64,000 bases of DNA, taken from DATLFA01 sp035525225 (lineage in GTDB: Bacteria > Actinomycetota > Acidimicrobiia > Acidimicrobiales > WLNW01). Position numbers and translations under genes: made by a program. The notes under the pieces were generated by a model. It searched no databases. It was given only the letters and a program-made list of their open reading frames with translations, and had not been told where the DNA came from. How positions within the stretch are numbered: the stretch's first letter is position 1; every line of letters starts with the position of its first letter. The stretch spans positions 1 through 64,000 of the forward strand of contig DATLFA010000049.1 of NCBI GenBank assembly GCA_035525225.1, read 5' to 3'. Below, piece by piece: positions 34,959-43,618 of this stretch.

Positions 34959-35446
34959 GCCCTCGCCTTCCGCTGCCCAGCAGCGAGCGAACGGCCTTGG
35001 GCGCGCACGACGCTCGGGGTCTGGCACCCGAGGTCGGCAAAGCACGCTCACGCTTGGCCAAGGCCGTGTACGGCGCGCAAGAGATCGATCCTTTGGCGCT
35101 CGAGCTGGTGCGCATGCGCAATGCACGCGTGCAGCAGTGCAACCTCTGAATGGGCTACCGCGACGCAGTTGCGTTGCAAGCCGGAGTCGACGACAACATG
35201 TTGGCGCTCGTCGACGATCATGAGCACAGTTCGTTGAGCCCGAAGCAGAAAGCTGCACTGCGATTCGCCGACGCGTATTTGAACGGTCCGGTCGCCATCG
35301 ATGACGATCTCCGCGCGGAGCTCACGACACACTTCACGCCGCCCGAGCTTGGTTCTCTGCTTGTGCGCCTCATGCATTTCAGCAGCGACAAAGTGATGGT
35401 CGCCCTTGGCCTCGACCTCGACGAACCGGTGCGCCAGGTCGTGTGA
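34955..35446 (+). CDS. CMD/AhpD-fold selenoprotein (in-frame TGA as Sec65)
   Basis: ATG 34955 overlaps the preceding stop. The frame meets TGA at 35147-35149 and then runs on without break to TGA 35446, giving 163 residues if read through. The context is RVQQCNL-TGA-MGYRD: Cys62, then TGA at position 65, where Cys-containing relatives have the second Cys of CxxC. Glu50 is exactly 12 residues before Cys62, the spacing of the AhpD catalytic Glu and Cys. In place of the AhpD histidine there is Arg69, as in the RNAR-type CMD subgroup. The downstream half (KQKAALRFADAYL, LRAELTTHF) is normal family sequence with no decay. A strong hairpin follows the TGA. Alternative: nonsense mutation. Confidence 0.85.
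35153..35182 (+). promoter_or_regulatory. Bacterial SECIS-like hairpin downstream of TGA 35147
   Basis: An upper stem of 7 bp (35160-35166 with 35171-35177, one G-U pair) is closed by a four-base loop AGTT. An internal loop (ACC opposite A) separates it from a lower 4-bp stem GGCT/AGCC (35153-35156 with 35179-35182). The apical loop begins 17 nt after the TGA and has a G among its first two bases, as bacterial SECIS models require. Confidence 0.7.
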
Positions 35447-35478
35447 CGCGGTCGTGTGACGCGCCCAGGCCCGCTGCT

Positions 35479-36294
35479 TTATGCGGAGATCAGTACCGGC
35501 TCGCCGTGGTCGACGAGCGATGGAAAGTACTCGGCGATGTGCATCGGTATCCGCACGCAGCCGTGGGAAAGGCCAACGTCGGGAACGTTCGTCGCTCCGT
35601 GGATGGCGTATGCGGGCCAGAAGTAGACCGAGTTGTACATGGCCCCGAGCGGGCCATGCTCCCAGCCGTCGATCTTCAACATCACGTGGTAGTCGCCCCG
35701 CGGGGTCACGGCATCACCACAGATGCCGTTCTCACAAAATGCGATTTCGGAACCCGACGAGATGTGGGTTATCACCACCGGCACGTTGTCCCGGTAAGCG
35801 ATCAGCAGTTTGTTCTTGATACTCACTTCGACGCGGTTGGGTGGGCCGTCGGGTCGCATCGGCACTGGCGGCTTCGGATCTGCCAGCGCAGCGCTTGTCT
35901 TGTCGCCGACGATCGCATCGGGCAACAGTCCGTTCACTCGTTGAAAGGCCCAAACCGCGTTTTGCGTCGCGGCCCCGAACTTGCCATCGAGCGGCCCCGG
36001 ATCATATCCGAGCGACTTCAACCGGCTCTGTACCGTCAAGACCCTTTCGCTTTGCTCGCCGGGGCGGATGAAGCGCGGATTGAGCGTGACACCCGGCGCA
36101 GCAGTGGGGATGGGGATCGCGCCATCGTCGGCCGACGATGTCGGCGGTGCCGAGGCGGCGCCACTCACGACCGGCGGGGCGCTCGTCGTCACCGGTTCGG
36201 ACGTCATGCGCCCGCCACCGTCGACCGCGAGGAGCGTCACGCCGACGGTCAGCAACGCGCCAAACCCGCCGAGCACCACCTTGCGAATGTCCAT
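35479..36294 (-). CDS. L,D-transpeptidase with peptidoglycan-binding domain
   Basis: A 271-residue exported wall enzyme. The N-terminus has a single hydrophobic segment (VVLGGFGALLTVGVTLLAV, residues 5-23) as signal or anchor, then a Ser/Pro/Thr linker. A PG-binding_1 domain follows near residues 80-135 (VLTVQSRLKSLGYDPGPLDG). The YkuD catalytic domain is last, with AIHGA near 228 and catalytic Cys in SHGCVRIP near 243. It forms 3-3 cross-links or attaches proteins in peptidoglycan. ATG 36294 is chosen because it places the signal at the very start. Confidence 0.9.
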   Translation of the reverse strand: MDIRKVVLGGFGALLTVGVTLLAVDGGGRMTSEPVTTSAPPVVSGAASAPPTSSADDGAIPIPTAAPGVTLNPRFIRPGEQSERVLTVQSRLKSLGYDPGPLDGKFGAATQNAVWAFQRVNGLLPDAIVGDKTSAALADPKPPVPMRPDGPPNRVEVSIKNKLLIAYRDNVPVVITHISSGSEIAFCENGICGDAVTPRGDYHVMLKIDGWEHGPLGAMYNSVYFWPAYAIHGATNVPDVGLSHGCVRIPMHIAEYFPSLVDHGEPVLISA

Positions 36295-36453
36295 AAGACT
36301 TAGAAGTCGGCCCCCTCCCCTCTGCGCTTGAGCGTTTGGGGGATTACCGGGGCCGCCGATACCGGGAACTCGTCGCACCGCCGCCGCGGACGGGTCGCCT
36401 CACCACCCACTACGGTGCAACGGCGAAGCGACCGGCTGCGGGGAGGAGACCAC

Positions 36454-37323
36454 ATGCAGGACTTCCGGGGAAAGGTCGCAGTGGTGACCGGCACCGCCAA
36501 CCCGAACGGCATCGGCATCGCAACCGCGCGACGCTTCGCCGAACTCGGGTGCAGGGTCGTGCTCGCTGATCTCGACGGCGACGGTGCGGCAGCCCGCGCC
36601 GGTGAACTCGATGTCGGCGCCGACGCACTCGCGGTACAGACCGACATGGGCGACGCTGCGGCGGTGGACCGACTGGCCGACATCACCTACGACCGCTTCG
36701 GTGCCACGCACATTCTCCTGCTCAACCACGTCGCACCCACTGGTCGAGCCGGTCACGGTTTGCTCAACCCCGATCCGTACGCATGGGAACTCCACACCCG
36801 CATCAACCTGCTCGGGTTCGTCTACGGAATCAAGGCATTCGTGCCGCGAATGATCGCAGCCGGCCACCACGGCCATGTTCTCGCCACGACATCAGGTGCC
36901 GGCGCCACCGGCACCATGTACGGCAATGGTCCCTACGCGGTGACAAAGGCGGCCATCACCAGCCTGATGGAATGCTTGTACGGCCAGCTGCGCGACGCGA
37001 AGGCAGACATCGTCGCGAGCTTGGTGTTCCCGCCCGTCACCGATACGTCCGGCGTAGAAGGTCGGGTCGAGTCGACCGTGAACATGCTGCGTTCGACCGG
37101 CATGCCCGCCGTACCGAGCCGACCCGACGACGTCGCCGCGTTCACCGTCGAGGCGATCCGACGGGACACCTTCTGGGCTCGGCCAGACCTCATCGACGAC
37201 AACCGTCGCAAGCAGACCGACTGGGAGTCCCAGATCTACCGCACGCGAGCCGAGACGCTCATCGCCCGCGCCGCTCCAGATCCGTACTTGTGGGGTCCGC
37301 CGAGCAACGTGCTGGGTCAGTGA
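36454..37323 (+). CDS. SDR-family oxidoreductase
   Basis: A 289-residue short-chain dehydrogenase/reductase. The cofactor motif is VVTGTANPNGIG near residues 10-21, with ADLD near 39 favouring NAD(H). Catalytic residues are the Ser of TTSGAGATG near 147 and the YAVTK pair near 161-165. GGGAGGAG before ATG 36454 fixes the start. The long C-terminal part (about 50 residues after the core) ends WGPPSNVLGQ. The substrate is unknown. Confidence 0.88.
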   Translation: MQDFRGKVAVVTGTANPNGIGIATARRFAELGCRVVLADLDGDGAAARAGELDVGADALAVQTDMGDAAAVDRLADITYDRFGATHILLLNHVAPTGRAGHGLLNPDPYAWELHTRINLLGFVYGIKAFVPRMIAAGHHGHVLATTSGAGATGTMYGNGPYAVTKAAITSLMECLYGQLRDAKADIVASLVFPPVTDTSGVEGRVESTVNMLRSTGMPAVPSRPDDVAAFTVEAIRRDTFWARPDLIDDNRRKQTDWESQIYRTRAETLIARAAPDPYLWGPPSNVLGQ

Positions 37324-37336
37324 ACTGCTCGGCGTC

Positions 37337-37741
37337 TCAGTGGGCGGCCAACATTTCGACAACCTCGATCAGGTGGCCTTCCGGGTCGGTTACGAATCCG
37401 ACCTTCACGCCGTGCTGCGCCTGCGTCTCGACCGCTTGGGCCACCGCGCCACCGGCGGTGAGTACGCGCCGGAAGAGGGCGTCGATGTCGTCGGTGATGA
37501 AACCGAGGATGAGCTCGGAGTGCGAAGGGGTCGCCTGGTCCGCGAAGCGGAGAAGCACGAGCGTCGGCGCTTCCGGTCCCGTGGCGGTGAAGATGATCTC
37601 CTCGATGGCGCGACCGGCGATCTCTGCGTGCACGCGAGTCTGCGCTTCTACTCCGAAGACCGTGGTATAGAAGGACGCCGCAGCGTCGAGATCGACGACT
37701 ACGAGCTTCGTGAAACCGAAGCGTGTGGCCGCCGCCGTCAT
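37337..37741 (-). CDS. VOC-fold protein
   Basis: A 134-residue glyoxalase-fold protein (KLVVVDLDAAASFYTTVFG near residues 11-29, HSELILGF near 73, DPEGHLIEVVE near 118). The C-terminal Glu of the metal site is kept. Convergent with the SDR gene; 91 bases upstream separate it from the end of the DUF1214-type gene on the same strand. Function unassigned. Confidence 0.82.
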   Translation of the reverse strand: MTAAATRFGFTKLVVVDLDAAASFYTTVFGVEAQTRVHAEIAGRAIEEIIFTATGPEAPTLVLLRFADQATPSHSELILGFITDDIDALFRRVLTAGGAVAQAVETQAQHGVKVGFVTDPEGHLIEVVEMLAAH

Positions 37742-37832
37742 CGTGAACTCCCGGTCATCATTCCCCCAGCGGTTCGGTCTGCAACAGATTCTGCAGCCGA
37801 CACACGCTACTCAGATTTGCCGTTTCTGACCG

Positions 37833-38918
37833 TCACGTGGTGGCGAGGTCGCCCACTGCGACGACTCTGGTCGCGAGCGCGGGTAGCGGCAACGCGGTCC
37901 GCGACCAGCGGAACACCAACGCACCGACGCGGTGGCCGCGTGTATCGATCCAGTTCGCGACCATCGGACGCTGGGCCGAGATCACGACCCGCACACTGCC
38001 GTCACCTTCGCGCTCGGCCGTGCGGTTGTTGAGGTGCGAACCGTGCGAGCCGTAGTCCACCACCTCGAACCAGTAGTTGTTGATCGTCAGGCCCCAGTAG
38101 GGCACTTCGGGGGGTTCGAACTCGACCACGAGCGCCTCGTCGTCCGCGAGGTCGAAATGCCCGAATGCGAACCGGTGCCCTGACGGCAACGTCATGTCCA
38201 TGTCCTCTGGCACCGCATTGAACACATTGACCGGTCCGCGACGGGCGTTGTCGACCACCGCCGCCCACGCCACGGCCGCGTCGTTCACGAAGCGCGCAGC
38301 ACGCTGAAGGCTGCTGGCAGTCGCGTCGAGCGTCAACGGTGCAGTGTTCGCCGGTGCGGGGTCGGCGAGTTCGTCACCGACGACTTCGAGTCGTAGCGAT
38401 GCGGGCCGGGTGCGAAACCAGTCGTGGGCGTACTGACGGATGAAGAGGTAGTTGGCCGCGTCTTCGCTGCGCAGCGTGTTGGTCGCATTCGAACCATCCC
38501 CGAAGGCCACGTCGATGTTCCCGTCGGCGCCCACGACGATCTGGTCCTCGCGCAAGGCATCGACGCGTCGACTGGTCGGGTCGAGTCCGATCCTGCCGGC
38601 GTACAGCCCGATCTCCATGAGCGGCGCCTCACCGCGCGTACCATGCAGTCGATAGCGCAAGCGTCCGTCGACGACGGCGTGGAGGTAGATGCAGTCAGCG
38701 GTATTGCCGCCGTCCCCGAAGTGCTTGGCCTGCGCCAAGATCAGCTCCGGATGTCGAGGGTCGGCGAACTCCAGCGTCAGGTCCAATCCCATCCGCAACA
38801 GCCGCGTGAGATATCGATAGCCCTCCGCCCGATCGATCTCGTCGCCGGGTGTTTCCGGTCGGTCGATGCACGCGCCGGCTCGCTCGAGTTCGCGACAAAA
38901 GTCACTCCAGATACCCAT
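37833..38918 (-). CDS. DUF1214-type protein
   Basis: A 361-residue protein that I place in the DUF1214 group from its C-terminal half (VEFEPPEVPYWGLTINNYW near residues 270-288, SHLNNRTAE near 298, ANWIDTRGH near 325). The N-terminal half (YLTRLLRMGLDL, PTSRRVDA) is also typical. The biochemical role of the group is not established. It is followed by a VOC gene and preceded 12 bases away by an NTF2-like gene, so the three may be one operon. Confidence 0.8.
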   Translation of the reverse strand: MGIWSDFCRELERAGACIDRPETPGDEIDRAEGYRYLTRLLRMGLDLTLEFADPRHPELILAQAKHFGDGGNTADCIYLHAVVDGRLRYRLHGTRGEAPLMEIGLYAGRIGLDPTSRRVDALREDQIVVGADGNIDVAFGDGSNATNTLRSEDAANYLFIRQYAHDWFRTRPASLRLEVVGDELADPAPANTAPLTLDATASSLQRAARFVNDAAVAWAAVVDNARRGPVNVFNAVPEDMDMTLPSGHRFAFGHFDLADDEALVVEFEPPEVPYWGLTINNYWFEVVDYGSHGSHLNNRTAEREGDGSVRVVISAQRPMVANWIDTRGHRVGALVFRWSRTALPLPALATRVVAVGDLATT

Positions 38919-38930
38919 GGGGCGAGTCTC

Positions 38931-39347
38931 TCACGGCGTCGCGACGACGGGATCGACGTAGGCCACTCGCCGTTCGACGAACTGCCACCCGTGCGCCCCC
39001 CGTCGCAGAGTGTCGTGGTAGCGGCCGACGAACTTCACGAAGAACGCGTCATCGCCGCGGCCCATGAACACAAAGTCGGTCGCCGCGTGTGCAACGTCGT
39101 CCGCCTCGAACTCTACGAGCGCGTAGCCACAGCTGTGCCGGCCACGACGCTCGGGCGCCTGTGCCTCCTCGAGGAAGGAAGCCAACTGCTGTCGACCGAT
39201 CCGCACCCCGCGGTTGACGAACACGCCGTCGTTCGCGAAGAGCGAGGCGACGTCCGCGAAGCGACCGTCGTCCACCCTCTGGCAGTACGTGCTGATGAGT
39301 CGCTGCACGGCCAACTCGTCGGCCGCGCGCAACGCCGGGTCCCCCAT
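38931..39347 (-). CDS. NTF2/SnoaL-like protein
   Basis: A 138-residue NTF2-like protein (DELAVQRLISTYCQRVDDGRFADVA near residues 10-34, FANDGVFVNRG, then HDTLRR and WQFVERRVAYV). AAGGAGGG before ATG 39347 fixes the start. Upstream of the DUF1214-type gene and divergent from the DUF35 gene, with 69 bases between. Confidence 0.82.
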   Translation of the reverse strand: MGDPALRAADELAVQRLISTYCQRVDDGRFADVASLFANDGVFVNRGVRIGRQQLASFLEEAQAPERRGRHSCGYALVEFEADDVAHAATDFVFMGRGDDAFFVKFVGRYHDTLRRGAHGWQFVERRVAYVDPVVATP

Positions 39348-39416
39348 TGCGCCCTCCTTGGTTCACCGTATCGGTGACACTTCCGTGGTGCAACGATCGA
39401 CTGCTACGGTCCGCAC

Positions 39417-39845
39417 ATGACGGCACGACCGGTCGCAGAGGGTTTGTTCACCTGGCCGAGCGACGAGCCCCGCCTACTCGGCGGTCGCTGCGGCAACTGC
39501 AGCTTGGTGACGTTCCCCAATCAGGCGTTCTGCCCGCAATGCTCGATCGGTCCGATGGTGAGCTTCGAGCTCCCGCCCACCGGCACGTTGTGGACGTGGA
39601 CCACACAGGACTTTCTCCCGAAGAATCCGCCCTACCTCGGTCGCGAGCGAGCGAAGGATTTCGTGCCGTTCGCCGTCGGCTACATCGAAATCCCGGGTGC
39701 GTTGCGCGTCGAGGCGCGTCTCACCGATGTCGACACCACCGATCTGCGTATCGGCATGGAGATGACGGTGACCACCGTGGCGTTCGCCGTGGACGAGGAC
39801 GGCACCGAGGTCGTCACGTTCGCGTTCCGTCCGGTAGAGCCGTAG
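39417..39845 (+). CDS. DUF35 Zn-ribbon/OB-fold protein
   Basis: A 142-residue protein with a rubredoxin-like zinc ribbon (CGNC near residue 25, CPQC near 40) followed by an OB-fold (GTLWTWTTQD, then FAVGYIEIPG). DUF35 proteins bind CoA substrates and partner with thiolases or MaoC-type hydratases, for instance in steroid side-chain degradation in Mycobacterium. The partner thiolase follows 16 bases later. The pair probably cleaves or condenses an acyl-CoA. Confidence 0.88.
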   Translation: MTARPVAEGLFTWPSDEPRLLGGRCGNCSLVTFPNQAFCPQCSIGPMVSFELPPTGTLWTWTTQDFLPKNPPYLGRERAKDFVPFAVGYIEIPGALRVEARLTDVDTTDLRIGMEMTVTTVAFAVDEDGTEVVTFAFRPVEP

Positions 39846-39861
39846 GACTGAGGAGGACACC

Positions 39862-41007
39862 ATGGACGACGTCGCGATCATCGGTGTCGGAATGACGCCT
39901 TTCGGGCGCCATCCCGGCGTGCCCGCACTCGAGCTCGGCGCGCGAGCCGTACGCGCCGCGCTCGCCGACGCGGGTGTCTCCTGGCGCGACATCCAATTCG
40001 GCTTCGCGGGCAGCTACGAAGTGGACAACCCCGACGCAGTGGTGAGCCTGCTCGGCCTGACCGGCATCCCGATGACCGACGTGTACAACGGCTGCGCGAC
40101 GGCGGTGAGCACGCTGTCGCTCGCCGCACAGACGATCCGCTTCGGCGAACACGACATCGGCATCGCCATCGGTATGGACAAGCACGACGCCGGTGCGTTC
40201 GCGGCAGATCCCACCGACTACGCGTGCCCGTCGTGGTACGGCGAAACCGGCATGTTCCTCACGACGAAGTTCTTCGCGATGAAGATCAACCGATACATGC
40301 ACGACTACGGCATCGCACCGCGGACGCTCGCGCGCGTCGCGGCGAAGAACTACCGCAACGCGAGCCTCAACCCGAACGCGTACCGGCGCCAGCCGATGTC
40401 CGAGGAAATGATCCTCGAGTCGCGCATGCTCAACCATCCGCTCACGCAATACATGTTCTGCAGCCCCGACGAAGGCGCCGCCGCGGTCGTGATGTGTCGG
40501 GCCCATCACGCGCACCGCTACACCGACACGCCGGTCTACTTGCGCGCCGCGGTGGTGCGTACCCGGCGCCACGGGGCGTTCGAGGTACACAGCCCGTGGC
40601 TGCCCATCGAGCACGCTCCTGCACCTACCGTCGACGCGTCGAACGCTGCCTACGAGATGGCCGGTATCGGCCCCGAGGACGTCGACGTGATCCAGCTGCA
40701 GGACACCGACGCGGGCGCCGAGGTCATCCACATGGCCGAGAACGGGTTTTGTGGCGACGGCGAACAGGAAGAGCTCGTCGCGTCGGGCGCAACCGAAATC
40801 GGTGGCCGTCTGCCGATCAACACCGACGGCGGCCTCATCGGCAACGGCGAGCCGATCGGCGCGTCGGGGCTGCGCCAGGTGCACGAGATCGTGCTGCAAC
40901 TGCGCGGCCACGCCGGCGAACGCCAAGTGCCGAACAACCCCAGCGTCGGCTACACACAGCTCTACGGCGCACCCGGCACTGCGGGCGTCGCGATTCTCGT
41001 TCGCTGA
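39862..41007 (+). CDS. Thiolase-fold protein (SCPx-type)
   Basis: A 381-residue thiolase superfamily member. The nucleophilic Cys lies in NGCATA near residue 75. The C-terminal catalytic region reads NGEPIGASGLRQVHEIVLQLRG near 330-351, with the general base His. The final Cys-containing GGxCxGxG motif of classic thiolases is replaced by YGAPGTAGVAIL, as in the SCPx/DUF35-dependent group (Ltp2-like aldolases and others). With the upstream DUF35 protein it likely performs retro-aldol or thiolytic cleavage of an acyl-CoA. Confidence 0.88.
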   Translation: MDDVAIIGVGMTPFGRHPGVPALELGARAVRAALADAGVSWRDIQFGFAGSYEVDNPDAVVSLLGLTGIPMTDVYNGCATAVSTLSLAAQTIRFGEHDIGIAIGMDKHDAGAFAADPTDYACPSWYGETGMFLTTKFFAMKINRYMHDYGIAPRTLARVAAKNYRNASLNPNAYRRQPMSEEMILESRMLNHPLTQYMFCSPDEGAAAVVMCRAHHAHRYTDTPVYLRAAVVRTRRHGAFEVHSPWLPIEHAPAPTVDASNAAYEMAGIGPEDVDVIQLQDTDAGAEVIHMAENGFCGDGEQEELVASGATEIGGRLPINTDGGLIGNGEPIGASGLRQVHEIVLQLRGHAGERQVPNNPSVGYTQLYGAPGTAGVAILVR

Positions 41008-41013
41008 TCGCGC

Positions 41014-41415
41014 TCAGCGCGCGGGACGATCGCCGAGCCCGTCGGCGACGATGAATCGGCAGTTGGTCGCGGCGATCCGCCACCCATCGACGGTACGACG
41101 CAGCTCGTCGCGATAGACGGCGCTGCGCGTCGCCCCGTCGCCGCGCTCGACGAACAACAGATTCCGCGTCGTGCGGGCGTGATCCTGGTCGACCATCTCG
41201 ATGACCGGCGGACCTCCGAGATGGAGGCCGCCCGGCGCACCCGAGAGCATCTTGCGCAGGCCCTCGTGCCCGTCGAACGACCGGCCGTACACCTCGTATG
41301 TGGCGTCGTGGATGAAGAGCGCGATCCACCCCTCGACGTCGTCGAGGTCGAGGGTTAGGCAGTACCGAGCCATGAGGGCGCTGATCGCGACGTGGTCCTC
41401 GGGGGTGGTGATCAT
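41014..41415 (-). CDS. NTF2/SnoaL-like protein
   Basis: A 133-residue SnoaL_4-type protein (EDHVAISALMARYCLTLDLDDVEGWIALF near residues 6-34, RSFDGHEGL, then a C-terminal sheet ending ATNCRFIVAD). AGGAG seven bases before ATG 41415 fixes the start. ATGA overlap with the stop of the acyl-CoA ligase upstream. Likely a hydratase or isomerase acting with it. Confidence 0.82.
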   Translation of the reverse strand: MITTPEDHVAISALMARYCLTLDLDDVEGWIALFIHDATYEVYGRSFDGHEGLRKMLSGAPGGLHLGGPPVIEMVDQDHARTTRNLLFVERGDGATRSAVYRDELRRTVDGWRIAATNCRFIVADGLGDRPAR

Positions 41416-42989
41416 CGGTCGCTCCTGTGCAGACGCGGGGCATACTCGTTGTGCTTTGCGGATGACTCCACGACGAGCCGTGATCGGACGACCTTCCCCG
41501 ATGCGGTGCGCGGCAGCGGCTCGTCCCAGACCACGAGCTGCTCCGGTAACTTGCGCGTCGCCGTTCCCTCGGTACGCAAGTGTGCACACACGCGCTCGAG
41601 CGTGATCACCGCCGCGCGCTCAGGACGGACAGCGACGGCGAGACGTTCTCCGGTCTGAGGATCGGGCACGCCGAACGACGCGTACTCGACGACGCCCGGC
41701 AAGCGGGCGAGCGCCCCGTCGATCTCGCTCGGCGAGATCTTCAATCCGTTGCGGTTGACGACGTCCTTGATGCGCCCGACCACCGTCAGCCTGCCAGTGT
41801 GCACCTCGACTGCGTCGCCCGTGCGGTACCAGTCGCCCTCGAACGCCTCGACGTTGTGCTCCGCGTCGGCGTAGCCCAAGAACACGGAAGGGCCGCGTAC
41901 GAGACCTTCCTGCGGGTGCTCGCGGGATCCGATGCGCACTTCGGTGCCCGGCATGAGTGTGCCGTCGTCGGCCAAGCGTTGCGCGCGGGGCTCGCCGGGG
42001 AGGCTGCCGGTCGCGTTCGGTACCTCGGACGAACCGTAGACCCGCGCGACCTCGATGCCGAAACGGTCGGTCGCGAGCTCGAGCAACGGCAGGGGCAGCA
42101 TCGCTCCACCGAGCGCGAGCGTACGAAGCGTGATGCGGCGCGCGGCGCGCGCATCGGCCGCGCGCAAGAGGCGCTCGGCTACCACGGGCGCGCCGCCGAT
42201 CAGCGTCGCGCCGTGACGGTCGATGCGCTCGAGCGAGTGACCCGGTTCGAAGCAGTCCTCGAGCACCAGGGTTGCGTGCCGATCCGCGGCGAGATGCATC
42301 TGCATCACGCCGGTGATGCTCATGAGCGGGCTCACGAGGAACGGCACAGTGCGTTCGTCGGCACCGGTGATTCGCGCCATATTCGCCGCGCCCGCAGTGA
42401 GGGTGTTGAGCGAATGCACCACACCCTTGGGCCGGCCCGTGGTACCCGATGTGAACAGCACAACCGCGGGCGCGTCGCGATCGGGCTCGACCCATCGATC
42501 GTCGGCGACGGGCGACGTTGAATCGGCGAACGCCTCCAACGCGAGGACCGCGATGTCGGTTCGTCCCTCGATCAGCCGGGCCCGCTCGGTGTTGGGCACG
42601 ATCACCGTCACCGGTTCGTCGAGGCTGTCGAGCGCCACCCGCAGGTCCGCGGTGCCGCACCGTCGGTCGAGCACCGCCGTCGTCGCGCCGACACGCAACG
42701 CCGCGTGGTAGGCGACGACGCCGGCGACGGTGTTCCCCGCTACGAGCACGACGCCGGTGGCGGCGCGTATGTCATACCGGCCGAGAAGCGCGACGCCGGC
42801 GGCGACGGCCGCGGCGACGTCGCCCCGAGTGAGCGCGCGCTCGTTGTCGACGAGCGCCACCGCGTCACGACGCGCTGCCGCCGCGGCCTCTATGCCGTCG
42901 GCCAGCGCGCGGGTGTCCCACCATCCCTCCGCGCGGTACCGGGCCGCGCGATGGGTCGGGACCGGTCTCGTCAGGCGTAACCCGGTCAT
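41412..42989 (-). CDS. Class I adenylate-forming acyl-CoA ligase
   Basis: A 525-residue AMP-binding enzyme. Visible motifs are the P-loop VLFTSGTTGRPKG near residue 177, YGSS near 312, the hinge YRTGD near 385, NRNGLKISPSEID near 413 and the catalytic Lys in PRTASGKVVR near 500. It activates a carboxylic acid as an acyl-AMP and then acyl-CoA; aromatic or medium-chain acids are likely in this context. It is upstream of a coupled NTF2-like gene and convergent with the DUF35/thiolase pair. Confidence 0.9.
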   Translation of the reverse strand: MTGLRLTRPVPTHRAARYRAEGWWDTRALADGIEAAAAARRDAVALVDNERALTRGDVAAAVAAGVALLGRYDIRAATGVVLVAGNTVAGVVAYHAALRVGATTAVLDRRCGTADLRVALDSLDEPVTVIVPNTERARLIEGRTDIAVLALEAFADSTSPVADDRWVEPDRDAPAVVLFTSGTTGRPKGVVHSLNTLTAGAANMARITGADERTVPFLVSPLMSITGVMQMHLAADRHATLVLEDCFEPGHSLERIDRHGATLIGGAPVVAERLLRAADARAARRITLRTLALGGAMLPLPLLELATDRFGIEVARVYGSSEVPNATGSLPGEPRAQRLADDGTLMPGTEVRIGSREHPQEGLVRGPSVFLGYADAEHNVEAFEGDWYRTGDAVEVHTGRLTVVGRIKDVVNRNGLKISPSEIDGALARLPGVVEYASFGVPDPQTGERLAVAVRPERAAVITLERVCAHLRTEGTATRKLPEQLVVWDEPLPRTASGKVVRSRLVVESSAKHNEYAPRLHRSDR

Positions 42990-43073
42990 CGCGTCATGCT
43001 CGCACAGGTGTGCACTGGGGTCGGGGCTCGCCCGGTCCCGTTGTCAACGCGATGGGTTCTCGGTGTGCTGGAC

Positions 43074-43433
43074 CTAGTGCACACTTGGTTGACGGGCGAC
43101 TGGGTGACGGCGCCGGACGGAGAGCCAGGCAGCGTCCCGGTACAGTCGAAGCGTGTCTGCGACGTCACACGACGGATCAACGCGTACGACTTCGAAATCC
43201 ATCACTTGCTCCACCCCACCGTCGGGCGGCGCGCCACCGTGGATGTCGTAGCTACGCAAGGCCCTGGCGGTGATAACTCCGACCGGGCGGCCACCGTCCA
43301 TAACGACACTTGCCACTTCTCCCGACCTCTCCATCCACGCAAGCGCCTCGCTCACACCGGTCGACAGCAAAAACGGCGGTCGCGACTGTTCGATCTCGCC
43401 GCCCGGGAGATCGGCTGGTTTGTTCGAACCCAT
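43074..43433 (-). CDS. Single CBS-domain protein
   Basis: A 119-residue protein. One CBS motif is complete (SEALAWMERSGEVASVVMDGGRPVGVIT minus its ends, residues about 28-55) and the second is short (VMDFEVVRVDPSCDVADTL near 75-93). CBS domains bind adenosyl ligands and sense energy or redox state. A DosR-type box lies 74 bases upstream of ATG 43433, with a CATGAT -10 at 25 nt. CBS proteins such as Hrp1 are members of the mycobacterial DosR regulon, so this gene marks the left edge of the hypoxia island. Confidence 0.75.
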   Translation of the reverse strand: MGSNKPADLPGGEIEQSRPPFLLSTGVSEALAWMERSGEVASVVMDGGRPVGVITARALRSYDIHGGAPPDGGVEQVMDFEVVRVDPSCDVADTLRLYRDAAWLSVRRRHPVARQPSVH

Positions 43434-43506
43434 CCTGCACCTGCCTCGTCATACGTGAAGCGAACCTGTGCCATCCATCATGCGACTTCATGGAGATCTA
43501 GTGGAA

Positions 43507-43520
43507 GGGTCCTACGTCCC
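43507..43520 (-). promoter_or_regulatory. DosR-type box upstream of the CBS gene
   Basis: GGGTC-CTAC-GTCCC matches GGGAC-N4-GTCCC at 9 of 10 half-site bases. On the minus strand a CATGAT hexamer (43482-43477) follows 25 nt later, giving a leader of about 37 bases before ATG 43433. Confidence 0.6.
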
Positions 43521-43618
43521 TACGTGACAGCCGACGCGACGTGGTGAGCCATCCCGAAGTGTGCGGTGCTTCGCCGGCCAACACGTGCTAGATGTTGGAT
43601 ACGCGAAGGTGAGCCTCG

